Below, one piece after another: positions 55,846-64,000 of a stretch of DNA of 64,000 nt. The notes beneath the pieces were generated by a model. It had not been told where the DNA came from. It saw only the letters and a program-made list of their open reading frames with translations, and ran no database searches. The first letter of the stretch is position 1. Every line of letters begins with the position of its first letter. The position numbers and the translations under genes are program-made. The stretch is taken from the NCBI GenBank assembly GCA_964510225.1, contig CAZEAN010000009.1:11624-75623 (forward strand), given 5' to 3'. The stretch comes from CAZEAN01 sp964510225 (GTDB lineage Bacteria; Planctomycetota; Planctomycetia; Isosphaerales; Isosphaeraceae).

Positions 55846-57210
55846 TTAGAATTCACGATCCTTAAGTAGTCCAGGCTCCGGCTGAGGGTAGCTGCCGTTA
55901 CCCAACTTTTGAAGTGGTGCGGGAGAGTCATACGTCAATGATTCGAGCTCCGGCGCGAATTCATGGTCGTGGTTGAGCATTTGCTTAAAGGTCACGACTC
56001 GACCCGTATGGACGGCAGCTCGGCCCATTGCGGTCACCAAGCTTGCCTCAGCGCCACGTTTGACTTCGTTGTACGGCTCGTCATTCCGAATCGCGGCGAT
56101 GAACTCATCCCACTCGAGTTGGTACGGACTGGGTTCAGGTTGCGGGAATGACCAAACGGGGGTTCCTTGGTCGATGCCTTGGCTGTTGTAGATCCGGCAC
56201 TTCGCTGGTGAATGGGAGTTGGTCGAGATTACGGCCGACCCCTTGGAGCCATGGGCGTAGCTGGCGAATTCCTGTTTGCAACCGGGGATGTGTCGTGTGG
56301 CGACGAACATCTTCGAACCGTCGTCAAAGGTGTACTCAATGGAGTAGTTGTCGAAATTCTGGTCGATTTCCTTGTCTCGATAACAGCGTGCACCCTGCCC
56401 TTCGGCTGTCACCGGCCAGGCATCTTTCATCCAGCAGCATTCGTCGATGTTGTGGATCATGTAGTCCATCAACATGCTACCGCTCGCCCAGAAGAATCCG
56501 TGAAAGCGACGGACCTGCCAGAGGAGTTCGGTGTAGTCGTCAGGGATCGGCTCAACTAGACCATACCCGCCGCCGGATTGTCGATACGAGCGAAGGGTGA
56601 CGACATCACCAATGGCACCGTCTTGGATCCGCTTGTAAAGATCACGTCGTGCGTCACAGTGGCGGCACATGAGGCCGACTGCAGCTTTGACTCCTTTCTC
56701 ATCCGCCAACGAAGCTAGCTCGATCATCCTTCTCGTCGTGGGGCCATCGACCGTGACCGGCTTCTCCATAAAGGTGTGCAGTCCCTTCTCGATTGCGTAC
56801 TTGAAGTGGACCCAACGGAATGCCGGTGGGGTCGCGAGGATAACAACATCGCCCGGGTCCAGACAGTCCATCGCGTCTTTGTACGCGTCGAACCCGAGAA
56901 ACTGGCGATCATCGGGAACATTCATCGAGCTGCTGTACTTTTCGTCGAGGAACTTATAGCTGCGATCGAGCTTGTCCTCAAATACATCCGCCATTGCCAC
57001 TAACTCGATGGGCCCGGATTGTGTCAAGAGTGCGTTTGCCGCAGCGCCAGTACCTCGGCCACCAGCACCGACCAGCGCTACCTTGATCCGATGCTCTTCT
57101 CCGGCATGAACCGCCGGCACGATCGTTCCCGAGAGCGCCGAAACTGCTGCCACACCGCCAGCCTGCTTCAAGAAAGATCGTCTGGAATCACGTTGTGCTG
57201 CTTGTCTCAT
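55846..57210 (-). CDS. Tat-exported Gfo/Idh/MocA oxidoreductase
   Basis: This 454-residue protein starts with a twin-arginine signal (RDSRRSFLKQAGG and a hydrophobic AAVSALSG). The Rossmann fold is at IKVALVGAGGRGTGAA (about residues 42-57), the conserved EKP at E149-P151, and a later MIHNIDECCWM region. Gfo/Idh/MocA enzymes act on sugars and inositols with NAD(P); the export signal shows that the cofactor-bound protein folds before export, as is common for planctomycete members. A role in sugar conversion is plausible; the substrate is unknown. The ATG at 57210 is chosen so the Tat motif starts at residue 8; a longer start is possible. Confidence 0.85.
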   Translation of the reverse strand: MRQAAQRDSRRSFLKQAGGVAAVSALSGTIVPAVHAGEEHRIKVALVGAGGRGTGAAANALLTQSGPIELVAMADVFEDKLDRSYKFLDEKYSSSMNVPDDRQFLGFDAYKDAMDCLDPGDVVILATPPAFRWVHFKYAIEKGLHTFMEKPVTVDGPTTRRMIELASLADEKGVKAAVGLMCRHCDARRDLYKRIQDGAIGDVVTLRSYRQSGGGYGLVEPIPDDYTELLWQVRRFHGFFWASGSMLMDYMIHNIDECCWMKDAWPVTAEGQGARCYRDKEIDQNFDNYSIEYTFDDGSKMFVATRHIPGCKQEFASYAHGSKGSAVISTNSHSPAKCRIYNSQGIDQGTPVWSFPQPEPSPYQLEWDEFIAAIRNDEPYNEVKRGAEASLVTAMGRAAVHTGRVVTFKQMLNHDHEFAPELESLTYDSPAPLQKLGNGSYPQPEPGLLKDREF

Positions 57211-57473
57211 GATGTTGTCGCTCGATAGAAGAGGTCTTGGGCCGAGGCAACTGAAACAGAACTGACTCACGGAGAGTCGCAGTCAGGTTGCTTCGGTCTG
57301 CACCCATCCGGATAAAATTCAACCCGTCTCACCCCCCGTGAGTCGAGTCAAACCTTCTGTTGTGCATTACCTCATTCTACTCTTAGGTCTGATGTCCCGA
57401 TACTCTTTGACTTAAACTTACTCGTCCCGAACTCAGTTTCTCTCCGGTCCTGAAATCGAGAGGACTCTTCTTG

Positions 57474-59846
57474 ATGCATCGAAACTTGACTCTCTGTCTC
57501 ATGCTGGTCACGCACGGACCAGAATTACTCTGCGAGCAAATCCTTCCGGGGACGACCCTCTGGGACGATCGGGGATCCTCCAAAGAGGCCGCCGGGTCGA
57601 TGGTGGAAGGGTTGCATCACTATCTTGATCAACGGCTTAAGTCTAGCGTCAATCGACGTGAACGTCATTGGAACCGCGATCTCACTTCGCCGGAGTCCTA
57701 CAGTAAGTCAGTGGAGCCGAACCGGTTGCGCTTGGCCCGGATGATTGGGGCGGTGGAGTCGAGAGCGCCTGATCCTCAGATGGAGTTGATCGCGACTGTC
57801 GACAATCCGGCGCTGATTGCTGAAGCCGAGCATTTTCGTGTCTTCCGAGTGCGTTGGGATCTCTATGAAGACGTCCAGGCGGAGGGGCTCCTGCTGATAC
57901 CCAACAGCAATCCTCTAGCCGATGTTGTTGCGATCCCGGATGCAGACATCACCCCCGAACACTACGTTGGGCTTGCTGGTGGTCTTGAATCGAGTTCAGA
58001 GGTTCCCCGGCTCCTGGCGGAGGCAGGTTGTCGAGTCGTAGTCCCGGTCTTAATCGATCGCGGCACGACGTTCTCCGGTAATCCAGAAGTCCGGATGACC
58101 AACCTGACACATCGTGAATGGATCTGGAGGCAAGGATTCGAAGCAGGCCGCCACCCCATCGGCTTTGAGGTTGAAGCGGTCCGTGCCGCTGTTGATTGGC
58201 TTGAATCCACGGCCGCCCAGGGTCGACCCATGGGCCTTGTTGGTTACGGGGAGGGTGGATTGATCGCGCTCTGTGCGGGTGCCCTTGATCAGAGGGTGAA
58301 CACAACTTTGGTCGGAGGATACTTCGGATCGGGAGCTCGTGCCTGGGAGGCCCCCATCGATCGCGATCTTTGGGGATGGCTGGATGAGTTTGGTGACGCC
58401 GAGGTTGCGAGTTTGATCGTCCCTCGATCGCTCATCATCGAGGCGTCGGCAGGTCCTGAGATTGACGGTCCGCCAGCACCGGTCAACGGGAGATCGCTCG
58501 CTGCCTCAGGATTCTTAAAGGGTCCGAGTGTCGATGAAGCCCAAGATGAGTTCCTCCGATTTAACGAACTCACGACCGTCCCAGGCCGACAATCACCGCA
58601 GATTCTGACATGGAACGAGCGTCATGGGCACAATCATGACGATCTCGCGCGTCGTGTGTTCCTGGAACGATTGCTGGCAGGTAGCAATCGAGCCGGCGAC
58701 GAAGGGGGGTCTGTAGAAGAACCACCTGACCTTGTCACGAGAAGAACTCAATTCGAGACTCTTGAAACAAATTGGCTGACGACCGAAGCCCTTCCCGATC
58801 CCAACGAACGCATGGGACGTTGGGTCCGCGCTTTGGAGTCGCATATACAGCGGTTGATCAGAGTCTCAGAATTGCGCCGTAATGAACTCTGGGCGATCGG
58901 GGATCGATCGTCCGTTGAGTCATGGTCTGCGTCGACGAATTCGCTCCGCGAGTTGTTCCGTGACGATGTGATTGGAAGCCTCCCGCCAGCAAGTGTCCCT
59001 CTCCATGCGCGGTCGATCAAGCTGATTGATGAGCCAAGCTTCGAAGGATTTGGCGTAGAGATCCCGGTTTGGGAGGGTGTGATTGCCTCCGGAATCTTGC
59101 TGATCCCGCGAGGGATCGCCGAGGGTGATCGACGGCCTGTTGTTGTTTGCCAACATGGTTTGGAAAGTACACCAGATCCGGTCGTCGATCCGTCGATCCC
59201 CTCAAGCTACAACGGTTATGGCGCCCGGCTTGCTGAGTTAGGTTACATCGTCTACGCACCACAGAATCCCTACATCGGTGTCGATCGCTTCCGCCAACTC
59301 CAGCGGAAAGCTCACCCACTCAAAACCTCTCTGTTTTCTATCATCGTCCGACAGCATGAACAAACCCTTGAGTGGCTACGGACGCTCGCGGCAGTCGATC
59401 CTGATCGAATTGCCTTTTATGGACTCTCCTACGGAGGCAAGACGGCGATGCGTGTGCCAGCACTTGTTGATGGCTATTGCCTTTCGATCTGCTCGGCAGA
59501 CTTTAATGAGTGGGTCGTCAAATGTACCAACTTGGTTCGTCAATCTAGCTACATGTACACGATCGAGTACGATATGTACGAGTGGGATTTAGCCCATCGC
59601 GCCAATTATGCGGAGATGGCTGGCTACATTGCCCCTCGTCCGTTCATGGTTGAGCGTGGGCATGATGACGGAGTGGCGTCTGATGAGTGGGTCGCCTATG
59701 AGTTTGCCAAAGTTCGCGAACTCTATGATGACCTTGGCATTGGCGACCGCGCAGCGATTACTTTTTTTAACGGCGGCCACCAAATTCAGGGTGAGGCGAC
59801 CTTCGAGTTCCTCACCGACCACCTTGACTGGCCACCGAAACGTTGA
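57474..59846 (+). CDS. Two-domain alpha/beta hydrolase, first domain degenerate
   Basis: This 790-residue protein has a short hydrophobic start (NLTLCLMLVTHGPELLC) that may be a signal peptide. Two alpha/beta hydrolase domains lie in tandem. In the first (about 100-400) the nucleophile elbow reads GYGEGG, with G259 in the place of Ser, so it should be inactive. In the second (about 540-790) the elbow is GLSYGGK with Ser652, an oxyanion part VVVCQHGLES, and a final HDDGV and HQI likely to supply Asp and His. GAGAGGA lies upstream of the ATG; a TTG three bases earlier is possible. Related proteins are annotated as dienelactone hydrolase-like. The first domain may help binding or folding. Confidence 0.8.
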   Translation: MHRNLTLCLMLVTHGPELLCEQILPGTTLWDDRGSSKEAAGSMVEGLHHYLDQRLKSSVNRRERHWNRDLTSPESYSKSVEPNRLRLARMIGAVESRAPDPQMELIATVDNPALIAEAEHFRVFRVRWDLYEDVQAEGLLLIPNSNPLADVVAIPDADITPEHYVGLAGGLESSSEVPRLLAEAGCRVVVPVLIDRGTTFSGNPEVRMTNLTHREWIWRQGFEAGRHPIGFEVEAVRAAVDWLESTAAQGRPMGLVGYGEGGLIALCAGALDQRVNTTLVGGYFGSGARAWEAPIDRDLWGWLDEFGDAEVASLIVPRSLIIEASAGPEIDGPPAPVNGRSLAASGFLKGPSVDEAQDEFLRFNELTTVPGRQSPQILTWNERHGHNHDDLARRVFLERLLAGSNRAGDEGGSVEEPPDLVTRRTQFETLETNWLTTEALPDPNERMGRWVRALESHIQRLIRVSELRRNELWAIGDRSSVESWSASTNSLRELFRDDVIGSLPPASVPLHARSIKLIDEPSFEGFGVEIPVWEGVIASGILLIPRGIAEGDRRPVVVCQHGLESTPDPVVDPSIPSSYNGYGARLAELGYIVYAPQNPYIGVDRFRQLQRKAHPLKTSLFSIIVRQHEQTLEWLRTLAAVDPDRIAFYGLSYGGKTAMRVPALVDGYCLSICSADFNEWVVKCTNLVRQSSYMYTIEYDMYEWDLAHRANYAEMAGYIAPRPFMVERGHDDGVASDEWVAYEFAKVRELYDDLGIGDRAAITFFNGGHQIQGEATFEFLTDHLDWPPKR

Positions 59847-59882
59847 TTGATTCGGAGCTAGGGTAAACGTTCATTCTCCGGC

Positions 59883-60263
59883 TTACCACTTCTTGAAGAG
59901 ACGTTCCAAGACGCGGATAGCTTCGTCGAGTCGGTGCTTATCTTCTTCGTAGAGGTCGCCGACCTCGACAGGCATCCGCTGGATTGCATAGGCGATTTGG
60001 TCCCGCGCACCGAGCATCTGGCCATAGGTTCTCTCGTACTGAGTACGCTCTGGATGGTCCTTTGGTAATAAGTCGAACTTTTGTTTTGCTTGGGCGATTT
60101 TCTTCTCCCAACCACGGAGAAGCTCATTCAAAGGGCCACGTTCTTTGGTATGAACACGTTGCGGATAAGATGGACTTTTTTGCTGTTCTGGAGGAAGAGC
60201 CTTTGTCGCGAGCGTTGTTTGACGCTCTCCTGCTGTTGCGAGTTCATTACTGCTTGCGGACAC
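59883..60263 (-). CDS. Small helical protein of unknown function
   Basis: This 126-residue protein is charged and helical, with a disordered first third (SASSNELATAGERQTTLATKA to PQRVHTKERG). The rest (about 45-126) reads as two helices: LRGWEKKIAQAKQKFDLLPKD and ARDQIAYAIQRMPVEVGDL to LDEAIRVLERLFKKW. No signal peptide or membrane segment is present. The GTG at 60263 has GGAG 8 bases upstream, which supports the start. It lies between the hydrolase (convergent) and the M14 peptidase gene (same strand, 131 bases upstream). No family is recognised. Confidence 0.6.
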   Translation of the reverse strand: MSASSNELATAGERQTTLATKALPPEQQKSPSYPQRVHTKERGPLNELLRGWEKKIAQAKQKFDLLPKDHPERTQYERTYGQMLGARDQIAYAIQRMPVEVGDLYEEDKHRLDEAIRVLERLFKKW

Positions 60264-60394
60264 AGGAGATTCTCCAAGAAAGGACGAATCAAGAGATCAG
60301 TGGGAGACAAGAATAATAAGACATTGTACGACCGAGAGTCATAGCCGAGAAGCTCGAATCTCTTTCCCAATTCAGGGTATGGGGCCAAGAACCT

Positions 60395-63100
60395 TTACGA
60401 TGAAGAACCGAGCGACTCGGGATCAGCAGGGACCAACGTTGTTGGTTCGCCGAGAATGGCATTAAAGAAGGGCCGAAAAGTACCATGAGGCTGACCCCGG
60501 TGCTGTGGCGGAAAGCCAAAGAGCGTCACGGACCCATCGCCGTAAGGCACGTGGAGGATCGCCGCATTTCCCTTGAGGTGCTCTGGACCAAGGAGCCAAC
60601 CGGATTGCAAGGGATCTGTCGAGGCGTACCGACAGATCGGAGTTACATTGGCATTGCTGTCGAATGCAAATGCAAGCGAGTTCGAGAAGTACGCTGACCC
60701 ATCGTCCGGCACTCCGGTCAGGAGAAAGCTATTCTCCCTGGTCTTTTCCAAGCGATCTTGGGCACCAAAACGGACGGCGACGATCGAGCCTGGACAGAAA
60801 AAATCGTCTGGGGAAAGTCCAGATAAGAGTTCGGTCACGGGAAGATCTAACTCATCAATGAGATAGTGGCAGGAGTCTTCAAGGCAAATCACCCGTCCAC
60901 CGGCTTCAATGAACTGTTGGATTGAGGCGACCCCTTCTCCTTCCAACCCACCGACATACGCTGGCTCAGTCTGCTCGGGACCGTAGCCTTCGGCAAGAGA
61001 CCGTCGTCCCACGGATGGAATGATCAGGACATCGAGGCGATTTTCAAGGTCACCAGCCTTAACGTCGGTATGGTGGATTGTTTCATAGGGGAATCGGAAC
61101 GTTTCGAGAACAAGTCGCGTCCCACCTTCGTCCATACTCGGACGCCAAGGTTGATAGAGTCCAATCCGGGGAGATTCGGTCCACGACTTCATCAAATCAA
61201 GAGATAAGGGTGCGAGAAACTGACTCTCGTCGACAACTTCGATTGGTTCTGAGATCGCAACAAGACTCGATGAAACATCATTAGAAATCTGATCGAAAAC
61301 TCGTCGAGCTGCGGCAACGTCTTCGATCCAGAGTGATCCCGCCGAAAGTAGTTGGTCCCCAGACTGCGCGTCGCGGGTCAGAAGTCCCACCGGAACATCG
61401 GCAGCCAAGAGTTCGTTGATTACAATGAAGTCGTCATTGGCCTGATTGCTCAGTGTGAATGCAATCGGAGCATCAAAATCGCCAACTATTCCGCCAGTAA
61501 TAAGCGCCGTTGATTCGACTGGGATGGTGTTCGCCTCGAAGGGTCCGGCAATCGTGGTGGATTTTACACCCATCTGCAGTGGGAGAGTCCAGCCGGCAAC
61601 ATCGTAAGGGCGTTCAGGACGACCATCGGGACCAGTCCTTCTCGGATATTGCTGTCGCTCCATCATGTCTTTGAGATGAGGACGAAATGCTTGAGCGGCG
61701 GGCAAGATCCAAGAATCGGCCGGATAGTCAACTCCTCCGGCTCTAAATGATTCGGTTGCCTTCTCGATCTTGATCCCCGTTCTCCGGAGGATCTCGATCA
61801 TTTTGGCGGCGGTCCCTGGATCACGCTGGTCGCGGGAGACAATCCACGCAAAAGGGGGTTCGTTGGTGCCAAGCTCAATCTGATCGAGTGCCATGGCGCG
61901 ATAATTCGACTGGAACCAGTCCTTGTAGCGCGATGCGAGCGTGAGAAGTGACCGGGCGCAGATTAACTCATACTCGGCGATATCACCGATTCTCCACCAA
62001 CCACCAGGCCACGGGTCGACGAAAGTTACGCTTGGATCATGGTTCTGAAATCCACGACCACCTCCTCGGAGATCATTTCTCTCAAGGAATATCGGTGTCG
62101 CTAGCTTTACACTCGCTGCTTCGGTCAGGATACCGACCATGTTGTGGCGTTGGGGTACAGTCCGATTTCCCCCATTCCACCAATTATCGTACATAACATG
62201 AGTGGCGACACCACGCTTGCCTTCCCGGGCGAGATCGGCGGCGAGATGTGCTCCGATCAGGAAGATTCCCTGGTTGAGTCGTGGATCAAGATTCGGATTG
62301 ATCGGGTCATGGAACGGCGGTACGAAGAGCCGAGGACCAGTCGACCCCATTTGGTGGACGTCCCAGGTAATTGTCGGAAACCACTCGTTGTACAGATATC
62401 GTGTAAGAATCTTCGTCTCTTCAAGATTGAGCATGAACCAGTCTCGGTTCGTATCGTGCCCAGCGTACGGATGATACAACCAGGGCATCCCCGACCCTTC
62501 CCAAGGGGTCCCTTTCGAGCGTTCGTACCAGTCGTGAACAATGTCTACACCATCCGGGTTGACTGAGGGAATCAAGACGAGGATCGTGTTATCCAAGATC
62601 TCGCGCATGGCGGGATCATTTCGAGTCGCCATTTCATAAAGCAACGAACAGGCCATTAAGGTCGAAGCTGTCTCTGACGAGTGGATGGTACAGGTCACGA
62701 GGACGACTGTCTTACTCTCGTTGATGAGTTCGTCTGCCTCAGTCTCGTCCGCTAGTGGAAGATAGGCGGGGTCAGCAAGGCGTCGTTGGATTGTCTTGTA
62801 AGTATCCAGATCGGCGACCGTTGCTTCACCCGAAACAATGGCTGCGAGGAACGGTCTTCCTAGTGTCGACATGCCGATTTGTTCAACAACTACACGATCA
62901 GACTGTGTTGCGACAGTTTCGAAGTAAGAGACTACCTTGTCCCAAGGCGCCAATTTAAAGTCTGCGCCGGGCTCGAAGCCGAGAATAGCAGAGGGTTCGG
63001 TGACTTCCTCCGCCTTCGACAACTTACCTAACCAGCCTTGAAGGATGACCATCACAGCGACGGTCCAAACGAGTTGCAATGATCGGTGCTGTGATGGCAT
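60395..63100 (-). CDS. Exported M14-family zinc carboxypeptidase-like protein
   Basis: This 901-residue protein has a signal segment (residues 10-28). The M14 zinc ligands are H140 and E143 in TIHSSETAS and H249 in WDVHQMGST, with NPDGVDIV and TNRDWFMLN between. A catalytic Glu may be in GILTEAAS. The C-terminal half (about 560-901) is made of extra domains with IPSVGRRSLAEG and VICLEDSCHYLID segments resembling an amidotransferase-like fold, as in the other M14 protein at 37.1 kb. The start at 63100 is supported by GAGG 6 bases upstream. Its activity would be removal of C-terminal residues from peptides outside the cytoplasm. Confidence 0.85.
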   Translation of the reverse strand: MPSQHRSLQLVWTVAVMVILQGWLGKLSKAEEVTEPSAILGFEPGADFKLAPWDKVVSYFETVATQSDRVVVEQIGMSTLGRPFLAAIVSGEATVADLDTYKTIQRRLADPAYLPLADETEADELINESKTVVLVTCTIHSSETASTLMACSLLYEMATRNDPAMREILDNTILVLIPSVNPDGVDIVHDWYERSKGTPWEGSGMPWLYHPYAGHDTNRDWFMLNLEETKILTRYLYNEWFPTITWDVHQMGSTGPRLFVPPFHDPINPNLDPRLNQGIFLIGAHLAADLAREGKRGVATHVMYDNWWNGGNRTVPQRHNMVGILTEAASVKLATPIFLERNDLRGGGRGFQNHDPSVTFVDPWPGGWWRIGDIAEYELICARSLLTLASRYKDWFQSNYRAMALDQIELGTNEPPFAWIVSRDQRDPGTAAKMIEILRRTGIKIEKATESFRAGGVDYPADSWILPAAQAFRPHLKDMMERQQYPRRTGPDGRPERPYDVAGWTLPLQMGVKSTTIAGPFEANTIPVESTALITGGIVGDFDAPIAFTLSNQANDDFIVINELLAADVPVGLLTRDAQSGDQLLSAGSLWIEDVAAARRVFDQISNDVSSSLVAISEPIEVVDESQFLAPLSLDLMKSWTESPRIGLYQPWRPSMDEGGTRLVLETFRFPYETIHHTDVKAGDLENRLDVLIIPSVGRRSLAEGYGPEQTEPAYVGGLEGEGVASIQQFIEAGGRVICLEDSCHYLIDELDLPVTELLSGLSPDDFFCPGSIVAVRFGAQDRLEKTRENSFLLTGVPDDGSAYFSNSLAFAFDSNANVTPICRYASTDPLQSGWLLGPEHLKGNAAILHVPYGDGSVTLFGFPPQHRGQPHGTFRPFFNAILGEPTTLVPADPESLGSSS

Positions 63101-63158
63101 CGAATTCCTCGGTAGAGAAGTCTCAGTTGGACTTAAGGTGACATCTAATGATATCACG

Positions 63159-63530
63159 CTACTTTTGCTTCTTATAGCGGATGGACGTGTCAACAGGAAG
63201 GATACCTTCGGAAACGGAAACACAAGGGACTGATACTGAACTAGTGGTTGCGTCGACGATTCCGTTACTGGGATAACGAGCTTTGAGGGTATCATCTGTG
63301 AGCCGATCGAAGCGTTCCTTCAGCTTCCGAGCAAAATCATCATGGACGATCCCATAATTTGCGGGATCGATTGTGCCATCTTTGGTCCAGGTGATCGTGG
63401 TCCCATCGTCGGCGTTCATGGCTGGTTGGGTCTGGTCATGCTCTATACAGCGGCAATTGGGATCACCGCAGCGATTCTCGACGGTCCAGACGCCGCCTAC
63501 CTTGGTCCAGAGGCAGTCTCCAGCGCACAT
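63159..63530 (-). CDS. Small Cys-rich protein of unknown function
   Basis: This 123-residue protein begins MCAGDCLWTKVGGVWTVE and holds five cysteines in the first 30 residues (MCAGDC, NRCGDPNCRC), a spacing that could bind zinc or form disulfides. The rest has TTITWTKDGTIDPANYG and a helix DDFARKLKERFDRL. AAGGAG lies 9 bases before this ATG. A longer frame without a ribosome binding site was rejected. There is no signal peptide, so a cytosolic metal-binding protein is one option. It lies between the M14 peptidase and the FGE-like gene on the same strand. No family is recognised. Confidence 0.6.
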   Translation of the reverse strand: MCAGDCLWTKVGGVWTVENRCGDPNCRCIEHDQTQPAMNADDGTTITWTKDGTIDPANYGIVHDDFARKLKERFDRLTDDTLKARYPSNGIVDATTSSVSVPCVSVSEGILPVDTSIRYKKQK

Positions 63531-63595
63531 TGTAACTTTCTCCTTCTCGAAAAAGACGTTCAAGCGAAGAAAAGATCTTTGGAAATCAGCGAGGT

Positions 63596-64000
63596 TCAAT
63601 CTACTTGAGTCGGGAGCGATCGAGTGAGTCGAAGGCCTTGTGCCGGTGACCCGAACCAATCTTCATTCGTAAATGAGTAATTCGCATTTTGGGGGTTGCT
63701 GCCTGTCCAGGGACCTGAACGCGCAACGGAACCTCCGAACGCTCTCGAACTCTTACCATCCTGCGTGCCGCTAGGATTGTAGCAGAGGTCAGCGACATTT
63801 CCCATTGTGTCGAAGAGGCCGAACTCGTTCGGTTTCAAAGTACCAACCGGATAAGAAATGAGTTCATCAGAGTCTCCATATCGAGCGTAGTTACCGAGAA
63901 GGGAAGTGGCGATACCGTAATAGCGCGACGTTGATGTGACACACAGTGAGGCGACTGAAAATTCCAAGATCGTCAGAATACGAAATAGGGAAACTGAGTC
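63596..64000 (-). CDS. FGE-like (SUMF1-type) protein, 5' end beyond window
   Basis: The 3' part of a sulfatase-modifying-factor-type domain: TSTSRYYG, LLGNYARYGD, YPVGTLKPNEFGLFDTMGNVADLCYN, and a final FGSPAQGLRLTRSL. The frame is open to the window edge (134 residues visible). It lacks the two catalytic cysteines found at the end of the FGE at 53.1-54.4 kb, so it is more likely a substrate-binding or scaffold paralogue, as in FGE-domain proteins fused to kinases in planctomycetes. The visible 5' part (LTILEFSVASLC) is diverged from the usual EAEWEYA. The gene lies 65 bases upstream of the small Cys-rich gene. Confidence 0.75.
   Translation of the reverse strand, partial: DSVSLFRILTILEFSVASLCVTSTSRYYGIATSLLGNYARYGDSDELISYPVGTLKPNEFGLFDTMGNVADLCYNPSGTQDGKSSRAFGGSVARSGPWTGSNPQNANYSFTNEDWFGSPAQGLRLTRSLPTQVD

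Overview
The window looks like a draft contig (one 10-base N gap) from a planctomycete of moderate G+C content. The evidence is a planctomycete-type N-terminal export motif (LEPMEERTLLS), DUF1501, two PEP-CTERM proteins, five secreted Cys-type sulfatases with a genuine formylglycine-generating enzyme, a sigma factor fused to a HlyD-like domain, and many Tat- or Sec-exported proteins of unknown function. This placement is inference from protein families; no rRNA or other marker gene is present.

Layout. 1-8.7 kb: a partial DUF4214-like repeat protein, a PEP-CTERM protein, an ACT-domain protein, an uncharacterised secreted protein, a BNR sialidase-like protein, a DUF1501 protein and a small EF-hand-like protein. 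8.7-18.2 kb, minus strand: a run of four sulfatases with an HdeD-family membrane protein, preceded by a beta-propeller/phosphoesterase protein. 18.5-28 kb: a short UvrC, a broken sigma-HlyD fusion gene, about 1.4 kb without genes holding a nested hairpin, a GbsR/MarR regulator, a DUF2071 protein, a dead nitroreductase gene and UDP-glucose dehydrogenase. 28-37 kb: glycogen phosphorylase, a beta-propeller protein, a PDZ protein, an anti-sigma/ECF sigma pair and two exported low-complexity proteins. 37-43 kb: an M14 peptidase, a fifth sulfatase, tRNA-Arg and an alpha/beta hydrolase. 43-47 kb: an island of decay, with a HEAT-repeat gene truncated at an IS1-like remnant, startless gene remnants and a dead IS5-type element. 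47-64 kb: a large secreted protein, a class IV aminotransferase, an MDR oxidoreductase, the formylglycine-generating enzyme, a second PEP-CTERM protein, a Tat-exported Gfo/Idh/MocA oxidoreductase, a two-domain hydrolase, a second M14 peptidase, a Cys-rich small protein and the 3' part of an FGE-like gene.

How the genes fit together. The strongest functional theme is breakdown of sulfated, possibly sialic-acid-bearing, glycans outside the cytoplasm. Five sulfatases each carry the cysteine that must be oxidised to formylglycine, and the FGE-like protein at 53.1-54.4 kb carries both catalytic cysteines. The sialidase, esterase-like hydrolases, Gfo/Idh/MocA enzyme and M14 peptidases are plausible partners. 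An ECF sigma, anti-sigma and PDZ set looks like an envelope-sensing regulatory unit. Several genes are broken (sigma-HlyD, nitroreductase, HEAT, both transposases), which points to local genome decay or, in places, assembly error. I did not find a clearly new multi-gene system. The best leads are the sulfatase/FGE complement, the 20-residue Pro/Ala/Lys repeat protein, the ECF/anti-sigma/PDZ unit, and the two-domain hydrolase whose first nucleophile is lost.
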